DNA of 64,000 nucleotides from Grammothele lineata (GCA_002150815.3 NDFF03000236.1:1-64000), one strand, 5' to 3'. Counted from the stretch's first letter, positions 34,689 to 47,678 are shown. The notes: generated by a model not told the origin, from the sequence alone. Made by a program: numbers and translations.

Positions 34689-36827
34689 ATGGTAGACCCC
34701 GCTACCCTGAATTTTCTCCTCATTGGCCTGTCAATACTTGCATACATTAGGTTCGTGGCGAAACAGCGCGCCAGAACGAGAGGTCTGCCCTATCCTCCTG
34801 GCCCGAAAGGTTTGCCTATCTTGGGAAATCTGTTCAACATACCAATCGTCAACCAGTGGCGGGCATTCCAGTACTTATCTTCGATCCACGGTCAGTCCGT
34901 AGAGGAATTTAGTCATGCTTTAGTGCACTCACCCTTCACATTCCGTTCGCTCACTTAGGAGACATTATATACTTCAGTTCACTTAGGCGGTCTATCGTTG
35001 TCTTAGGGAATACGGACGTGATCAACGAGTACCTGAACAAGCAATCCCTTAATACCTCAGACAGGAGGCCATCTCCTCTAGTCAATACGTGACGTCCTCT
35101 CACTGGCTACACTGTAAATACTGGCCTAATGTAGTTTGCGTAGGTCGGGTTTTGACTTCAATTTCGGGTTCTTACCGTATGGCCCCCGATGGCGGCAGCA
35201 CAGGCGTGTCTTCTGGCAATATTTTCACAACTCCGCCTCCGCCGTTTATCGTCCGCAACAACGCGAATTTACGCACTTATTTCTCGAGAAGCTTTTAGTC
35301 GACTCGAGGAGGCTGCGACAGCACATACGCCAGTAAGATTCGGATAATATGCCGGCTAGACAATGGTCTTTACACTGACTACGAAATTTAATCTCAGGCA
35401 AGTTTCGGCAACCATTATGAGGATCACTTACGGCATCAACGTGAAAGAAGAGGGTGATGAGTACATAGCGATGCTTGAAACGGCAATGGAAGATTTTGTG
35501 GATGCGATGAGTCCAGGGAAATATCTGGTAGAGTTCATCCCATTCCTCAAATATGTACCGACGTGGGTTCCTGGAGCGCACGTACAGAGGTTGTTCGTGA
35601 AATGGAGAGAGGACAATGCAAGGGCGGTGGATACTCCCTATGACTACGCTGTTACCCATCAGGTGCGCTAAGATGTGACTTCGTTTCAAGATCACACTTT
35701 CCTTAAATCTGATTCCGTTGAAAAGGATAATGAAGAAGTGAAGCAGTCGATGGTTGGTCGACTTCTCGCAAAGTCAGAACGCTGGACTACAGGCCCCGAA
35801 GATCCCGTTATCACGAACGTCGCTGGGGTTACTTTTGAAGGTGAGTCTGCTTGCCCATAGTAACGTAGATTTACCATACGTTCGGCTACTAAAGGAGATG
35901 TGGCGGCCGCATTCGCAGCCGGTGCAGACACTGTGAGCACAAACTTGTTGTCCTCCACTGGCAGCCATCACCCATATAGTGTGTATATGACAGACCTTCT
36001 CCGCCATTCTCGGCGTGTTCCTCGCGCTCTCACTCAATCCAGCTGCGCTCAAAGCAGCCCAACTAGAACTCGACACAGTAATAGGGCCTGATCGAATGCC
36101 TAATAAGTTTGATGACGAGGAGGCCCTCGTATATGTACGTGCGACGGTCATGGAGGCGCTCCGGTGGCACACGGGCATACCCCTTGGGCTACCTCATGCC
36201 ACGATAGAAGACAGTGAATTGCGTGGGTGGTTCATCCCGAAAGGAACTGTGGTCATTCCGAACGTCGGGTACGTCCATATATCAAGCACGCTCGTGTCTC
36301 TAAGGTATATGCTCAACCGAGAGTGGGTGGTATAGAGCATGCATGCACGACCCAGAAATCTATCCGGACCCTGACGAATTTCGACCTGAACGCTTTATTC
36401 GCGATGGACAAATCGACGACAGCGTACCAAATCCCCACGATTTTGTATTTGGGTTCGGGCGGAGGTGCGAGTTGGCTCCATGTTAGTAACGGCCTACCGA
36501 GTATACTCACCTAACACAACGCACAGGATATGCCCTGGGCGATACTTTGCGCAGGCAACGCTTTTCATCAACGTCGCATCAGTCATGCATGTATTCAACA
36601 TCGGGCCTCCCCTCGACGAAAGCGGGAATCCAATTGAAATCAAGTACGAGCAAACGGACGGAAACCTGACGTGAGTCTTACAGGTATATAGCAGGGCTGA
36701 TGCTCACGAGGGGCGCAGGTACCCTGTTGACTGCCGCTGCACGATCGAGCCTCGTTCACCGGAGGCTGCTGCCTTGGTCCGGTCGCACGCCGCGATGGCT
36801 CGTGCAAGTGTTGGAGGGCAGGATTAG
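34689..36827 (+). CDS. Cytochrome P450 monooxygenase B
   Basis: Tandem paralogue of P450 A; ten exons, 523 residues: 34689-34890, 34959-35088, 35144-35332, 35398-35662, 35726-35840, 35919-35932, 35994-36268, 36336-36464, 36527-36670, 36719-36827. Exons 2-6, 8 and 9 have exactly the same lengths as in A. Landmarks: N-terminal helix, PYPPGPKGLP hinge, WRQHRRVFWQYF, AGADT (14-nt exon), EALR, FRPERFIRDG and FGFGRRICPGRYFAQA. One oddity is at the exon 7/8 junction: the Trp conserved in the other copies (NVW) is Gly, because the first base of the split codon is G rather than T and the base supplied by exon 8 is A. A two-residue insertion (NK) lies before FDDEEALVYV. No stop or frame break, so probably functional. 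Confidence 0.92.
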
Positions 36828-37902
36828 GCAGAGTTCCTGGTAATGTGTGAAGCAGAGTCAAGGGACTGTCCCCAATGTTTAGCCTGTAAGTCCAGTGAGT
36901 ACGCCTGGAACACGCTGGTGGCTGCGAACAGGGAGAGATGTACCGCCCAGCCGCACGGATGCACGGCGCTCGAGAAGTCGTAGCATTTCTGTATCTTGAA
37001 CTTGAACTCACGTAATGGAATATATCGTCCCCTGCATACCCTCTATTATTTCGCCACACCGCACCGCGGCTAACGTATCCATAATAATTACTGGTCAACG
37101 ATTGATCGGGGTAGAAAAGAGAGAGCAGGGGAGATACTTAGTATGAGGCCGGAGTCACGGTGGCTTGGACACGAGTCTCGCGGAGCGCCACAACTGCAGA
37201 CGTCTCGTATAGACGGGGCGCCCGGCCCTGAGCGTCAATCTGTCAGCGGGCCTCGTCACGACTTTCGACCGAATCTCTTCCTCCATCACGAGTTCAGGCC
37301 TTCCGCTTCAGGCTTCAGTGCTTGCCGTTCTGGCCCAGTTGGTAAGACACTCAGGCACTCACCGACACACACAATGCAGCCCCCTTGATAACACGTTCAA
37401 GTTTATCCAAGCCATTTCTGCAGAGAATGCTAGGAGCTAGGGATTCCGATCGTTCACCTGTACCAAGGCATAGACCTCAGCCGTTTCAATTGCAACGGGT
37501 CTCATCGGGGCTCTTCAAAATGGCGACTCTTTTAAGGTAATCTTTCTTCCACGTCCATACCGAAAATGTAGGTAGAGTGCTCCACGTTTGCATGCGTGTC
37601 TGACGTCAACTGCCAGCCAACCAGCATTCGGTCGCCAAGAGAAGAAGTACTACTGTCACTACTGACAAGTTTTGCTCGGAAAGGGGTCTTATAAGCACAC
37701 AGCAGGTGTGTAGATTGCCCTAGTGCGGAAAATATTACTCACGAGAGCGCTGTCATAGGTGTGGGGTGTGCCCTACTTCTCCTATTCGATTGCGGCCCGG
37801 ATTGCGCAGTCATCAGGCAGCTATAGCCCACCATTTATGAGACGAGTTGCTATCACCCTGGACCCAGCCCCGCACGAACGCTTCGCTTCGCCCTCCTCCA
37901 CG
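36828..37902. other. Intergenic region between P450 B and C
   Basis: About 1.1 kb without a supported gene. An in-frame upstream ATG of P450 C lies at 37837, but the family N-terminus is matched better by the ATG at 37903. Confidence 0.5.
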
Positions 37903-40038
37903 ATGCTAACGGATCTTCCCATTGTAATAGTTGCCCCCGTTCTCGTTCTGACTTTGGCTGTTTTGGCCTGTATCCAATCTCTTGCCAAATCATGGGCCCG
38001 ATCGAAAGGTTTATCCCGTCCCCCCGGACCTCGAGGCCTCCCAATCATCGGGAATCTTTTCAACACACCCACATTTAGACCATGGCGAGAATTCAAGAGA
38101 TTATCTTTGATTCACGGTCAGCTGTGTCGAACTCTTATCTGTATTCCGTACTAACTGTCCGCTTCCGGGACTTCTGCATTGAATGTGTAGGAAATGTGTT
38201 ATACTTTCACACTCTCGGAAACTCTATCCTTGTCCTCGGATGCACAGACGTCATCAACGAGTATCTCGGCACGCGGTCACTCAATACCTCAGATAGGGTG
38301 CAGTCGCCCATGATTGAACTGTACGTGCGTCCTGACCGAGAATGCGCCTGGTTCAAATGGACGCCTGATATTGGCGATACAGCTCTGGTAGTAACTTCAA
38401 TATGGGTCTCATGCCATACGGTTCGCGCTGGCAGCGACACAGACGCGCCTTCTGGCAACATTTCCGACCCGATGCCAGCACGGCGTATCGCATGCCCCAA
38501 CAGGCCGCCATCCATATATTCCTTGAGAAGCTACTCGAAGATCCTGCGAATTTGTCAGAGCATATACGATAGTGAGTTGACGTCACGGTCCCCGGGCTAC
38601 GGTGTAGAAACTGATTGTGACATGGCCCCAACTCTAGCTCCTTCGCGGCATCAATTCTTAAAGTCGTCTACGGGATCAATGCGAAAGAAGACAAGGACGA
38701 ATATTCGGGGCTGATCGACAACGCCTTGAATGCCCTTTCTGAGGCTATGATTCCGGGGAAGTTCATGGTCGAATATTTCCCATTTCTCAAACACATTCCG
38801 ACGTGGGTTCCTGGAGCTCGCTCTCAGAGGTTGTTCGCCAAATGGCAAGCCGACAACTCAAGAGCTGTGAGCAGTCCGTACGAATTTGTGATCACCAATC
38901 AAGTACGAGGATTTCATCTACTCCCGGTTCATCGTGTTGACTGCACCGGACTCGAAGGGAGATCATGGTGTGCAGCAGTCAGTAGTCGGACAGCTTCTAT
39001 CAGAAGCCGGACGCTGGACTACTGGTCCGCAAGATCCCATCATCAAGAATGTCGGAGGAACAGCTTTCGAAGGCATGTCTAACGCATACTACTGCCGTTC
39101 TTGCTGCACGGCCTATCGCTGAACATAACGTGTTTGCCCTCATGTTTTCAGCCGGCGCCGACACTGTGTGTATTCTTATCCCACCGCACATTGTACCACT
39201 AACGTCACAAATTCTTCGGCAGACCTTCTCTACCCTACAAGGTGCATTCCTTGCACTTTCACTTCATCCCACCGCCGTTAAGGCCGCCCAAGCCGAGCTC
39301 GACGCCGTAGTCGGCGCGCACCGCATGCCTCGTTTCGACGATGAAGATGCGTTGGTGTACGTGCGCGCAATGGTCATGGAGGCGCTCCGGTGGCATAATG
39401 TTCTTCCCCTTGGAGTCTATCACGCTACGACGGCTGACGATGAGTTGCGCGGGTGGTTCATCCCCAAAGGAACGGTCATCATTGCCAACGTCTGGTACGT
39501 CTTGCTCGCTCCCTCTGCCTGTGCGTGTACTCAGTCAGACGACAGGGCATGCATGCATGACCCCACGGTTTATCCCGACCCTGACCAATTCCGTCCCGAG
39601 CGGTTCATCCGCGATGGCAAGATTGACGAAAGTATTCCGAGTCCTCTCGACTACATATTTGGTTTCGGGCGAAGGTAGCTTTCAAGGATGCAATTGGAGT
39701 TTTCAGCGACACATACTGACCGAATTTCTCTTCAAGAATTTGTCCCGGACGATACTTCGCGCATGCTGGGCTTTTAATGAACATCGCGTCGGTCTTACAT
39801 GTCTTCAATATCTCACCTCCTCTAGACGAGCGCGGAGCTCCGGTCGAGATCAAGTATGAGGAGACAGATGGGATGTTGTCGTACGTTTCTTGCGGACTTC
39901 CTAACGCGGGCCGATGCTAACGAGGGGTGCAGATACCCCGTCGGTTGTCGCTGCACGATCACGCCTCGGTCCCCGGACGCTGCCCAGCTCATCCGCGCAC
40001 ATGCCGCGATGGCTCGCGCGAACATGGGAGAGTCCTAG
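37903..40038 (+). CDS. Cytochrome P450 monooxygenase C
   Basis: Ten exons, 525 residues: 37903-38116, 38191-38320, 38383-38571, 38638-38902, 38958-39072, 39152-39165, 39223-39494, 39546-39674, 39737-39880, 39933-40038. Landmarks: hydrophobic anchor (VIVAPVLVLTLAVLA), SRPPGPRGLP hinge, WQRHRRAFWQHF, AGADT from the 14-nt exon, EALR, FRPERFIRDG, FGFGRRICPGRYFAHA. Intron 5 (39073-39151) starts with GC (GCATGT) instead of GT if the exon keeps the 115-nt length and frame seen in A, B and D. GC-AG introns are rare but normal in fungi; otherwise the gene looks intact. Closest in sequence to A, B and D. The region upstream includes an alternative in-frame start at 37837. Confidence 0.91.
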
Positions 40039-41360
40039 GAGAATTTTTCGGGCGAGAAGGAGCGCAAATAATAATATCAGAGCGATAGACCCGCTGAGAA
40101 AGTCGCATAGCTCTGTGTATGTGCAACCCTTACTACCGTTCGCTTGAAGAACATACGGATGACCTCCACTATGTAAATATTTCCCATTGGCAAAAACCGT
40201 ACCCGCGACCAGAACTGATGGAAACTGTGAATGTGACTACGGCTTCCGTAACACTACACTGACCGCCATTCTGCTAATGTCAATCTCTGCGCGGATGCCC
40301 TACAATACGACTCCGTGGCTCATCTGAGTGCGCGCTCTGGGCGAGTGCGTGCGAATGATGACTCATGATGTTGATCAAAGTTTGAGATACTAGGTGGCTG
40401 TCACAGGCGACGTTTTTCACATTCCGGTTGACGGAAGTCGAAGACTATCTGAGCAAGCCGAGCTTGTTCCTGGACTACGTTCCTGGACTACGTAGTAGGA
40501 CAGGTCTTAGGGGGGTGAAATCACGCCTTCAGTGACTGTAACATCACGCGATGGCATCAGTCATTCTGTGACTCTATCACGCTTTGCACTACGATCGCGT
40601 CATCGGCGTTCAACAAAGTCATGTGCACGTGTATTGCTCTATTTGTAGCTTGATGATGGACGTCCAATTCGTATAAAAGGCCAACCTAACCATCGTCGCC
40701 CAGGTATCTTTTCCCCCCGCCGACGGCTCATGCGACGACGACAGCTTTCGTGGGCACCAACCGTCTTCCGGTTATTGCCCGCGGGAGCTGCCGTCGGTGT
40801 GCAAGCTGTCGCTCGATGCGGATTACTCTCGGGCTGTCGCCTCGCCTCTCCTTCGATGCCCCTCTGCTTGACGTTGGTCCTGCATGTCCAGCCCGCAATA
40901 TCAATTCTCGCATATGTAACCTAACAGCATGCCTCATTCCCTCGTTTTGGAGCGGATCTGTTGGAGTATCGTTACAAGTCGGGGTAGACTGTATACTCCG
41001 TCCAGCTGGTATGTTGTGCCTTCTTTCTCTTCCAACGCCAATGCTTATGAATTTCGATTGTCTCACTGGTGGGCTTGTCCCCCGTGAATTCGCTGTAAAT
41101 TGCTCGTAAATTGCACCGTGCCGTCATCATTGCTCGTCCATCGCTCGTATAATGCTTGTAGACTGCACCATGTCATGTTATATATTTATTTGTTACACAC
41201 CCTTCGCCAATGTTTTATACTACTGCTCGAAAGGGGTTCTAGGTCCTAGTTACAGGGATTGATTACCCAACTAATTCATGCTAGCTTCTATATCACCGTC
41301 CGTGAACTTGGAAGGACTTCACGTCGAAGATCCGAAATGCGATATTGTGGGTGTATATTT

Positions 41361-41407
41361 CCGGCCGAGTTAGCTCGAGCACAACGTGCGAGAGCTAACT
41401 CGGCCGG
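41361..41407. repeat. Strong hairpin with 22-nt arms
   Basis: The left arm (41361-41382) starts CCGGCCGAGTTAGCTC and the right arm (41386-41407) ends GAGCTAACTCGGCCGG. Sixteen outer base pairs are perfect, the inner six contain two mismatches, and the loop is AAC. No neighbouring gene explains it. It may be a small fold-back element or a fragment of a transposon end. Confidence 0.8.
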
Positions 41408-41687
41408 CCTAGACGTCAGTGTGACTTTAAGAGCCTTTGTGTCTACCTCAAGTCAAGTGATAAAATTCTCGCCTAGATGCATCTTACCACTTTCGATACG
41501 TAGTCCAGGTTTGCCCGTAGGGCCGTGCTATAGGTTACGACAAGCTTAAGGAGTCCGAGGCCATGATAGCACCGGCAAGCAGCTTGCCGCGGGCCGGTCG
41601 CTCGGTCACCCGGCCGCCGGAGCGCCCGGCTACGGTGATTCGACGCTCCAACTTCAGCGCTTCAGCCTCTTCGACGTTCAAACGTTC

Positions 41688-41923
41688 CAGCTGGGTGCAA
41701 AATCGTAGTCCGGCGCCGGCTTTTCGTCCATAGGAGCATGCGGCACAGCCAACCCTTGTAAGGGAGGCTGCACCACTTACCCGAGAGCGTCTGCTGCTAC
41801 AGACCCACCGTACACCACAGTCAGTTGACCAACAGCCAATGCCATCGATGCAAGGCTCCTCGAGGCGCCCTGTGCTCCTACTCGCGAAAATCCGGCGATG
41901 GACTACGATTTTGCACCCAGCTG
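41688..41923. mobile_element. MITE-like inverted-repeat element
   Basis: A perfect 24-bp inverted repeat lies at 41688-41711 (CAGCTGGGTGCAAAATCG...) and 41900-41923. Inside it the similarity continues imperfectly for about 35 more bases on each side (GCCGG.TTTTCG then TAGGAGCA), giving arms of about 60 bp around a 120-bp centre. The size and fold-back form suit a non-autonomous element. I see no clear target-site duplication. The 138-codon minus-strand frame covering it (41535-41951) is probably chance. Confidence 0.55.
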
Positions 41924-43531
41924 TCAGTACGGAGGGCTTAGATCGCTCCACCTTCCCAACTTCTCAGCTTCCGCAGCGTCGTCTATGACAGCTGATTCCA
42001 AAACTCGAGACCATTTCGATTTCTCACCTGTTGGGGCGCCTGCCTTTTATGGACGCTGACTCATCGTCCCTGGCGCCCACGTCCAGTGAGTGGGCAACGT
42101 CCTCGTTCTCAACTTTACGAGCGAACGGGTAGACCGTTTGGTCGTTGATAGGCCTAGGAGTCCAGCCCTAGTTGATCGGTATGCCAGTGGATGTATCAAC
42201 TTCCTGAAATATGCATATTATTCGTCCATACCTCTTGGTATGGCTGCCTCGGCAGGCTTCGGCGCGCCGCGTGCGCTGACGCACGAGCAGGGCCCTTCGT
42301 GGAGGAGAGTGGAGACGCACTACTCTTTATGGTCATCTAGCGCTGGGAGGCTCCTGCAGGTGAGAAATTGAAACGGTCTCGAGTTTTGGAATCAGCTGGA
42401 ATAACACAAGACTACACGTTCCTGACAAGCCAACGGAAGCCCAGAATCAGGCAACGCTTTAGCTCTCGAACCTTCACTGGCAAAGTGCACAAACTTGTCA
42501 GTCGAGCTTCATCAATAGCAGCGGTATCATCACCTGCCAAGTGCACCGTTAAGCATAGTACTCGGACCCTGAACTCTCGGAATTCGACTTGTATAATGCC
42601 TTGTGGAGATATGGCAGTTCGTCCGTTGCTTTCTTACACTCACATCGTGCACTCCTGACGACAATTGAATTTCGTGCTTGCAGAAGGCTTGGTGCTGGAT
42701 GAAGAGGCTCGTACAATTCTGATTCGAATCTAAGAATTGCTGCCGAACATACTTTCTTTATTCTCTTCACACAATCTGACGGCGCTCGTGGTCACACTGG
42801 AAGGTACGTGTCATCTATGCACTTCCAAGCCTTAGCCTGTCACCAATATATTGATCGTAGCCGCGTGAGACTGACCCACAACGACCGTGTCGATTTGATC
42901 CTCAAGCAAAGGCCCGACGCAGTTTCCGATACCAGCCTGGTACGTCATCGGCGGGTCAGCTGGGAATGATTCTCACAACGAGTGCTGCCATGCATGCACC
43001 CAGCGTCCGCGAGCCGTCAAGTTCCCGCACAACGTCATACCCATGTGGACTAGGAGCCGCCGTATGATCAGGCTTGAGCACATCGACGTGAGTCCTTCGA
43101 CAATCTCTCCAATCTTACCTGCTGTCATACCGCGAACAGGCATTATTGACGAATACAGTAGGCTTCGGGAGCTCTTGGGCTTGAGGCCGCGGGTTACGCA
43201 TACTTCGTCTGTCCTTCATGGCAGCCCAAGACAAAGGGGCGTATCCAGACGACCTTCATAAGCACACTTATAGTCCGCACCTGTAACGTATGTGAGTTAG
43301 AGGTACCTTGGACTCTTCAGGGACCCAACGTTGACATTCTCAGCGCGCAACCCTAGAATGGTAAACATTGCTCAAAGAAGCAAAGTGTTTGACGAAATAC
43401 GGGCTATCTGTCAAACCGGATTGTGGAGCGGAGACGGGAATCTTAGTTGACGTTTACAACTCTAGGTCTCATGTACGGCAAACCTCTCTTAGCGTGAGCC
43501 CAGCCCACCCCGTCTCCTTCTATCCTCCACT

Positions 43532-45680
43532 ATGTTCACTTCATCCTCCGTCACCAGCATCCAAGCACTACCACTACTCCTTATTATTTCGGCCTTATTG
43601 GCCTACGTCAGGTCCCTTGCGGCGTGGCGCATTCGATCAAAGGGTTCACCTTGCCCCCCAGGCCCGAGGGGCCTCCCTGTTATCGGAAACCTGTTGAACA
43701 CGCCTACCGTCAGGTCGTGGCGCGGGTTTCAGAGGCTGTCTGCACTCTACGGTATGTTTGTCGACGCTAGTCTCGTGCATGTTATACTGCATATGCTTAT
43801 AGTACGACCTTACCACCTTCACAGGCGACGTTCTCTACTTTAACACACTCGGAAACCATGTACTTGTTCTCGGGAGCGCAGACGTCATTGATGAGTACTT
43901 GAACAAACGGTCTCTCAACACCTCAGACAGGAAGCAGACACCTTTAATCAAGCTGTACGTTCTTTCATTTTTCCCTCTTGCGAATGTCATTCAACCGTTT
44001 CGTAACCAGAACTTTGGCTGATACGTAGCATACAGCGGAGGACTTGACTACAATCTTGGGTTCATGCCGTACGGTCCACAATGGCACAACCACAGACGTG
44101 CTTTCTGGCAGTATTTTCACCATGATGCGTCCCTCACCTATCGCCCCAAACAACGAGCCGCCGCTCACATTTTCCTCGAAAAGCTTCTCGTTGATCCCGG
44201 GAGACTCATAGAGCATATACGATAGTGAGACAGAACACGATAATGCAAGTGGTGGATTCGTACTGATGAATCTTGTTTCAGCCTTTTTGCGGCATCTATT
44301 CTTGGCGTCACTTACGGGATCACGGTGAAGGAGGAAGATGACGAATATGTAGGGCTCATTGAAGCCGCGCTGAGAGCCTCTACGGATGCGATGACCCCGG
44401 GCAGGTATCTGGTCGAGGTTCTCCCATTCCTCAAATATGTCCCAACGTGGGTGCCCGGGGCCTACACTCAGAGGTTGTTTGTAAAATGGAGAACCGTCAA
44501 CGTGAGGGCTGTGGAGAAGCTATTCGAGTACGTAGCTGCACAACCGGTTGAGTACTTTGCCGTTCCACGTCTCAAACTCAGCGTACTGATAATATAGAGA
44601 AGCATGATCATGACGTCCAACGATCTGTAGTAGGACAATTATCGTCGGAAGCTGAACGCTGGACTGCAGATCCGCAAGATCCTTTGATCAAGAACGTAGG
44701 GGGAGTGGCATCTGAAGGCGAGTTGCAGTGACTATCATCACACCGATGCTCTGGAATGTTGAATAAAACACGATCGTGCTTATAGCCGGTGCTGATACAG
44801 TAGGCATATTGCTACCTCTACCACACTTACATTACTGACTTCGCTGGAAGACTTACTCTACCCTTCAAGGCGCGTTCTTGGCGCTTTCCCTCCACCCCTC
44901 TGTTGTCAGATCCGTGCAAGCGGAGCTTGATAACGTTGTTGGCCCACACCGTCTGCCTGACTTCGGCGATGAAGACGCTCTGGTGTACGTACAAGCGACG
45001 GTCCTCGAGGCTCTGCGGTGGCACAACGTCGTCCCGCTCGGCGTCCCACATGCCACATCGGAGGATGACGAGCTACGCGGTTGGTTCATCCCAAAAGGCA
45101 CCGTCATACTCCCGAACGTGTGGTACGGTCTCCGCTTTGCGCAGAGCGCGATTCTGCAAGGTGACGTGCTGATCGAAGTGCGGTGGACGACAGGGCATGC
45201 ATGCACGACCCGAAGGTGTATCCCGACCCTGACGTATTCCAGCCGGAGCGGTTCATACGTGATGGGAAGATCGACGAGAATCTTCGCAGCCTTACCTTGA
45301 ATCTCGCGTTCGGTTTTGGACGAAGGTATACGTCGTGGAAGCCCTCCAGGAACAATACTGACCGAGGGTCCATCCTGCAGGATCTGTCCTGGTCGATACT
45401 TCGCACAAGCGGCATTGTTCATCACCATCGCGTCAATCCTTCACGTTTTCGATATCACTCCTGCCCTCGACGAGCACGGCTCACCGATCAAGATCAAGCT
45501 TGAGGAGTCAGATGGGTTTTTGACGTGAGTCTGATGATGTACGGCCGCTGAAATTGGGCTCACTCGGCATGTAGGTACCCGATGGACTGTCGCTGCACGA
45601 TCACACCCCGTTCGCCGGAGGCTGCAGCCCTCATTCGGGAACATGCTGCGAGAGCTCGCACCAACCAAGAACTGTCGTAG
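43532..45680 (+). CDS. Cytochrome P450 monooxygenase D
   Basis: Ten exons, 528 residues: 43532-43751, 43825-43954, 44036-44224, 44282-44546, 44603-44717, 44786-44799, 44851-45122, 45194-45325, 45381-45524, 45575-45680. The start is MFTSSSVTSIQALPLLL with a membrane anchor, then PCPPGPRGLP. Other landmarks: WHNHRRAFWQYF, AGADT from the 14-nt exon, EALR, FQPERFIRDG, FGFGRRICPGRYFAQA. Two splice sites are weak: intron 4 begins GTTGAG, and intron 5 begins GC (GCGAGT) if the family exon length of 115 nt is kept, as in P450 C. The usual Ser-Gly at the start of exon 3 is Gly-Gly. Its 3' end faces the 3' end of a minus-strand membrane protein gene 180 bp away. Confidence 0.9.
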
Positions 45681-45863
45681 GCTGAACGGGTGTTTAGATG
45701 AGCCGTCCAAGAAACGTTTGAATGCACAGTAAGGGTCAAGTAAGGGAGAGATGGTCGGACGACTTTATACACGCACATTTCGCGACATCTGCTCACGAAG
45801 AAGTCGATCGCTATGTAATATACCAGTTCACGCCATGCAGCAACCGCCTCGCTCCCGTGTCCG

Positions 45864-47678
45864 TCACACGCTATGATCCAACTCGTCCATCTCCAGCGCG
45901 ACACCAGTCTCCGCGGAGACTTCGACGTCTGGGCCGGGCTCGACTGCATCCTCTTGGCCGCACTCGCGCCAGTCGGTACGCTCGAACGCGATGTCGCTTA
46001 TTTGCGTGAACTCGCTGAGAGGGAGTGCGGACGATTTGGCGGCGACGCGGCGCAGGTTGAGGAGCACGCGCGTGCAAAGTGCGCTGTGTACGGCGCGAAC
46101 GGGCCTTCGCGTTTGGCCGTGAGCGGACATCCGACAGAGATAGAAAAGGAGCAGGATAGCGCGTACATTTGCAGGAATGCGACCAGGGCGGGGGCTTTGA
46201 CGCGAGTCGTAACCGTGAGGTTGACGACGGACAGTACTAGCATGATGACGTAATAGAATGAACCTGCATCGTCATCAGAAAGTATCCCTCATTTCACTAG
46301 GACGAACATCGTGACCGTACCATCGCGATACATGGTCTCTACTAAGGGCGACCGGGAGGAGCGGGAAGACAACTGGCCCAGTACGTCGCGCCGCTGGCGC
46401 GCATTTGGAGCGCGTGTATCAGAGGTTTGCCATCTGCGCCAGAATGTGAGCGCAACGACAACTGTTGGAGCACGCAAGCGTGTAGTACAATTGTTGAGCA
46501 AACTACGAGGGAAACAATAAGCAACACTCACCCGTCTCCGAAACCAGGATGCACGCGAAGAGGACCCAGCCTTTGCGAAGGTTAACAGTTGCGACACAGC
46601 CCGTGATCTTGATAGTAGCGGTGGAAGGATCTATAGAAGGATGTGGTCTTAGCTTGATCGTTCGTCGTAAAGAAAGCAATGAACGTTTGACCACTAACAG
46701 TCCAGTTGCGTCAGGTAATAGAGGTTCACTACTGCTGAGGGAACCTGATGTTCAACGTCAGTACCACAGAACTGGTCTGAAAAGCCTACGAGACTTACAA
46801 TCATGACGAACGCGAGAGCAATCATAATCGCCACTATGATTGGGTTGAAGTCGTACAACGCGAGCGTTCTGGCCATCAGAATGACTGTGGAAGGAGCCTC
46901 AGTACTTCTTGCGAGCTGAGTACAGGATAAGACGTGCACTCAGAGGTATATGAACCCGCGGAATAGACATCTGATGCACATTGATCAAGGACCAAACGCA
47001 GCCATGAAGATATATGTCGGCGCACAGGCAAGGGTTTGGAATTCCGCGGAGCAAACCTGTAGACACGATAACATGAGGAACGGATAGGGGAACGCAGAAG
47101 CAGGAACAAACTTCGCGGCTGATATTACTGCTGAGTGTGCCTACATGGTGAAGGCCTTTTGAACATACGCTGATAACCAGTCAGGAAGACAAACTCACTG
47201 ATTATCGCGAGCGTAGTATCAATTATGGGCGAATATCGGTTGAACATGTATATCATCTTCATAAGGCTGAGACGTGAAGGCCATATGTACGTGATCTAAG
47301 AAAATCGATCTCGTAAGGCCGAGTTCGAGACATGAAAGTGAAACTAAAGACCTCTTCCTCCATCATCGTGAAAATTTCCACCCACTATGTGCACCGATAG
47401 ATCTCTCAGCACAGACCGTACAGCCAACATACTGGGAGTACTCACAACGATCGTATTGGAAACGACTGCGATAGATAGATAGGTGAATAGATGAGGCCTT
47501 TGATACGTAGGAGACTGGACGCACTTGTGAAGCACTGTTTACCCCGCACCGGTGTGCAACGAAGGAGTAAGACATCACGCCCGCGCTCCAGGTTTGTGAG
47601 CAAAATGGGCACCTTAACCAGATAGAGCTGCGCCAGCTCATGTCCCCCTCGCTGCGCGATGCCGTCTAGGGCCGACAT
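45864..47678 (-). CDS. DUF6533-like multi-pass membrane protein, copy 1
   Basis: Multi-exon membrane protein, first of three related copies in this array. It begins at 47678 with MSALDGIAQRGGHELAQLYL. Later exons on the minus strand read TYLSIAVVSNTIV, FTMMEEE, ITYIWPSRLSLMKMIYMFN plus RYSPIIDTTLAII, then VILMARTLALYDFNP with a long hydrophobic helix (AIMIALAFVMI), KITGCVATVN, WVLFACILVSETGE, TFWRRWQTSDTRAPN, SPLVETMYRDG, a helix LVLSVVNLTVTT and the C-terminal RPVRAVHSALCTRVLLNL. This order (helix, NRY, RTxALY, TFWRR...LYRDG, RVLLNLR) is that of DUF6533-type proteins, with about seven membrane segments. Exact exon borders are uncertain around 46900-47200, where a missed exon or damage is possible. 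Convergent with P450 D. Confidence 0.68.

Larger units (their letters stand above)
40039..43531. other. 3.5-kb gap between P450 C and D, no assignable gene
   Basis: The longest gene-poor stretch of the array. A TATA-like GTATAAAAGG at 40671-40680 is followed by short frames (40730-41109) with no motif. A hairpin at 41361-41407 and an inverted-repeat element at 41688-41923 are listed separately. Around 42840-43090 plus-strand readings such as RLTHNDRVDLILKQRPDAV look protein-like but are interrupted, and I cannot place them. This gap probably holds decayed mobile or duplicated DNA. Confidence 0.45.
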
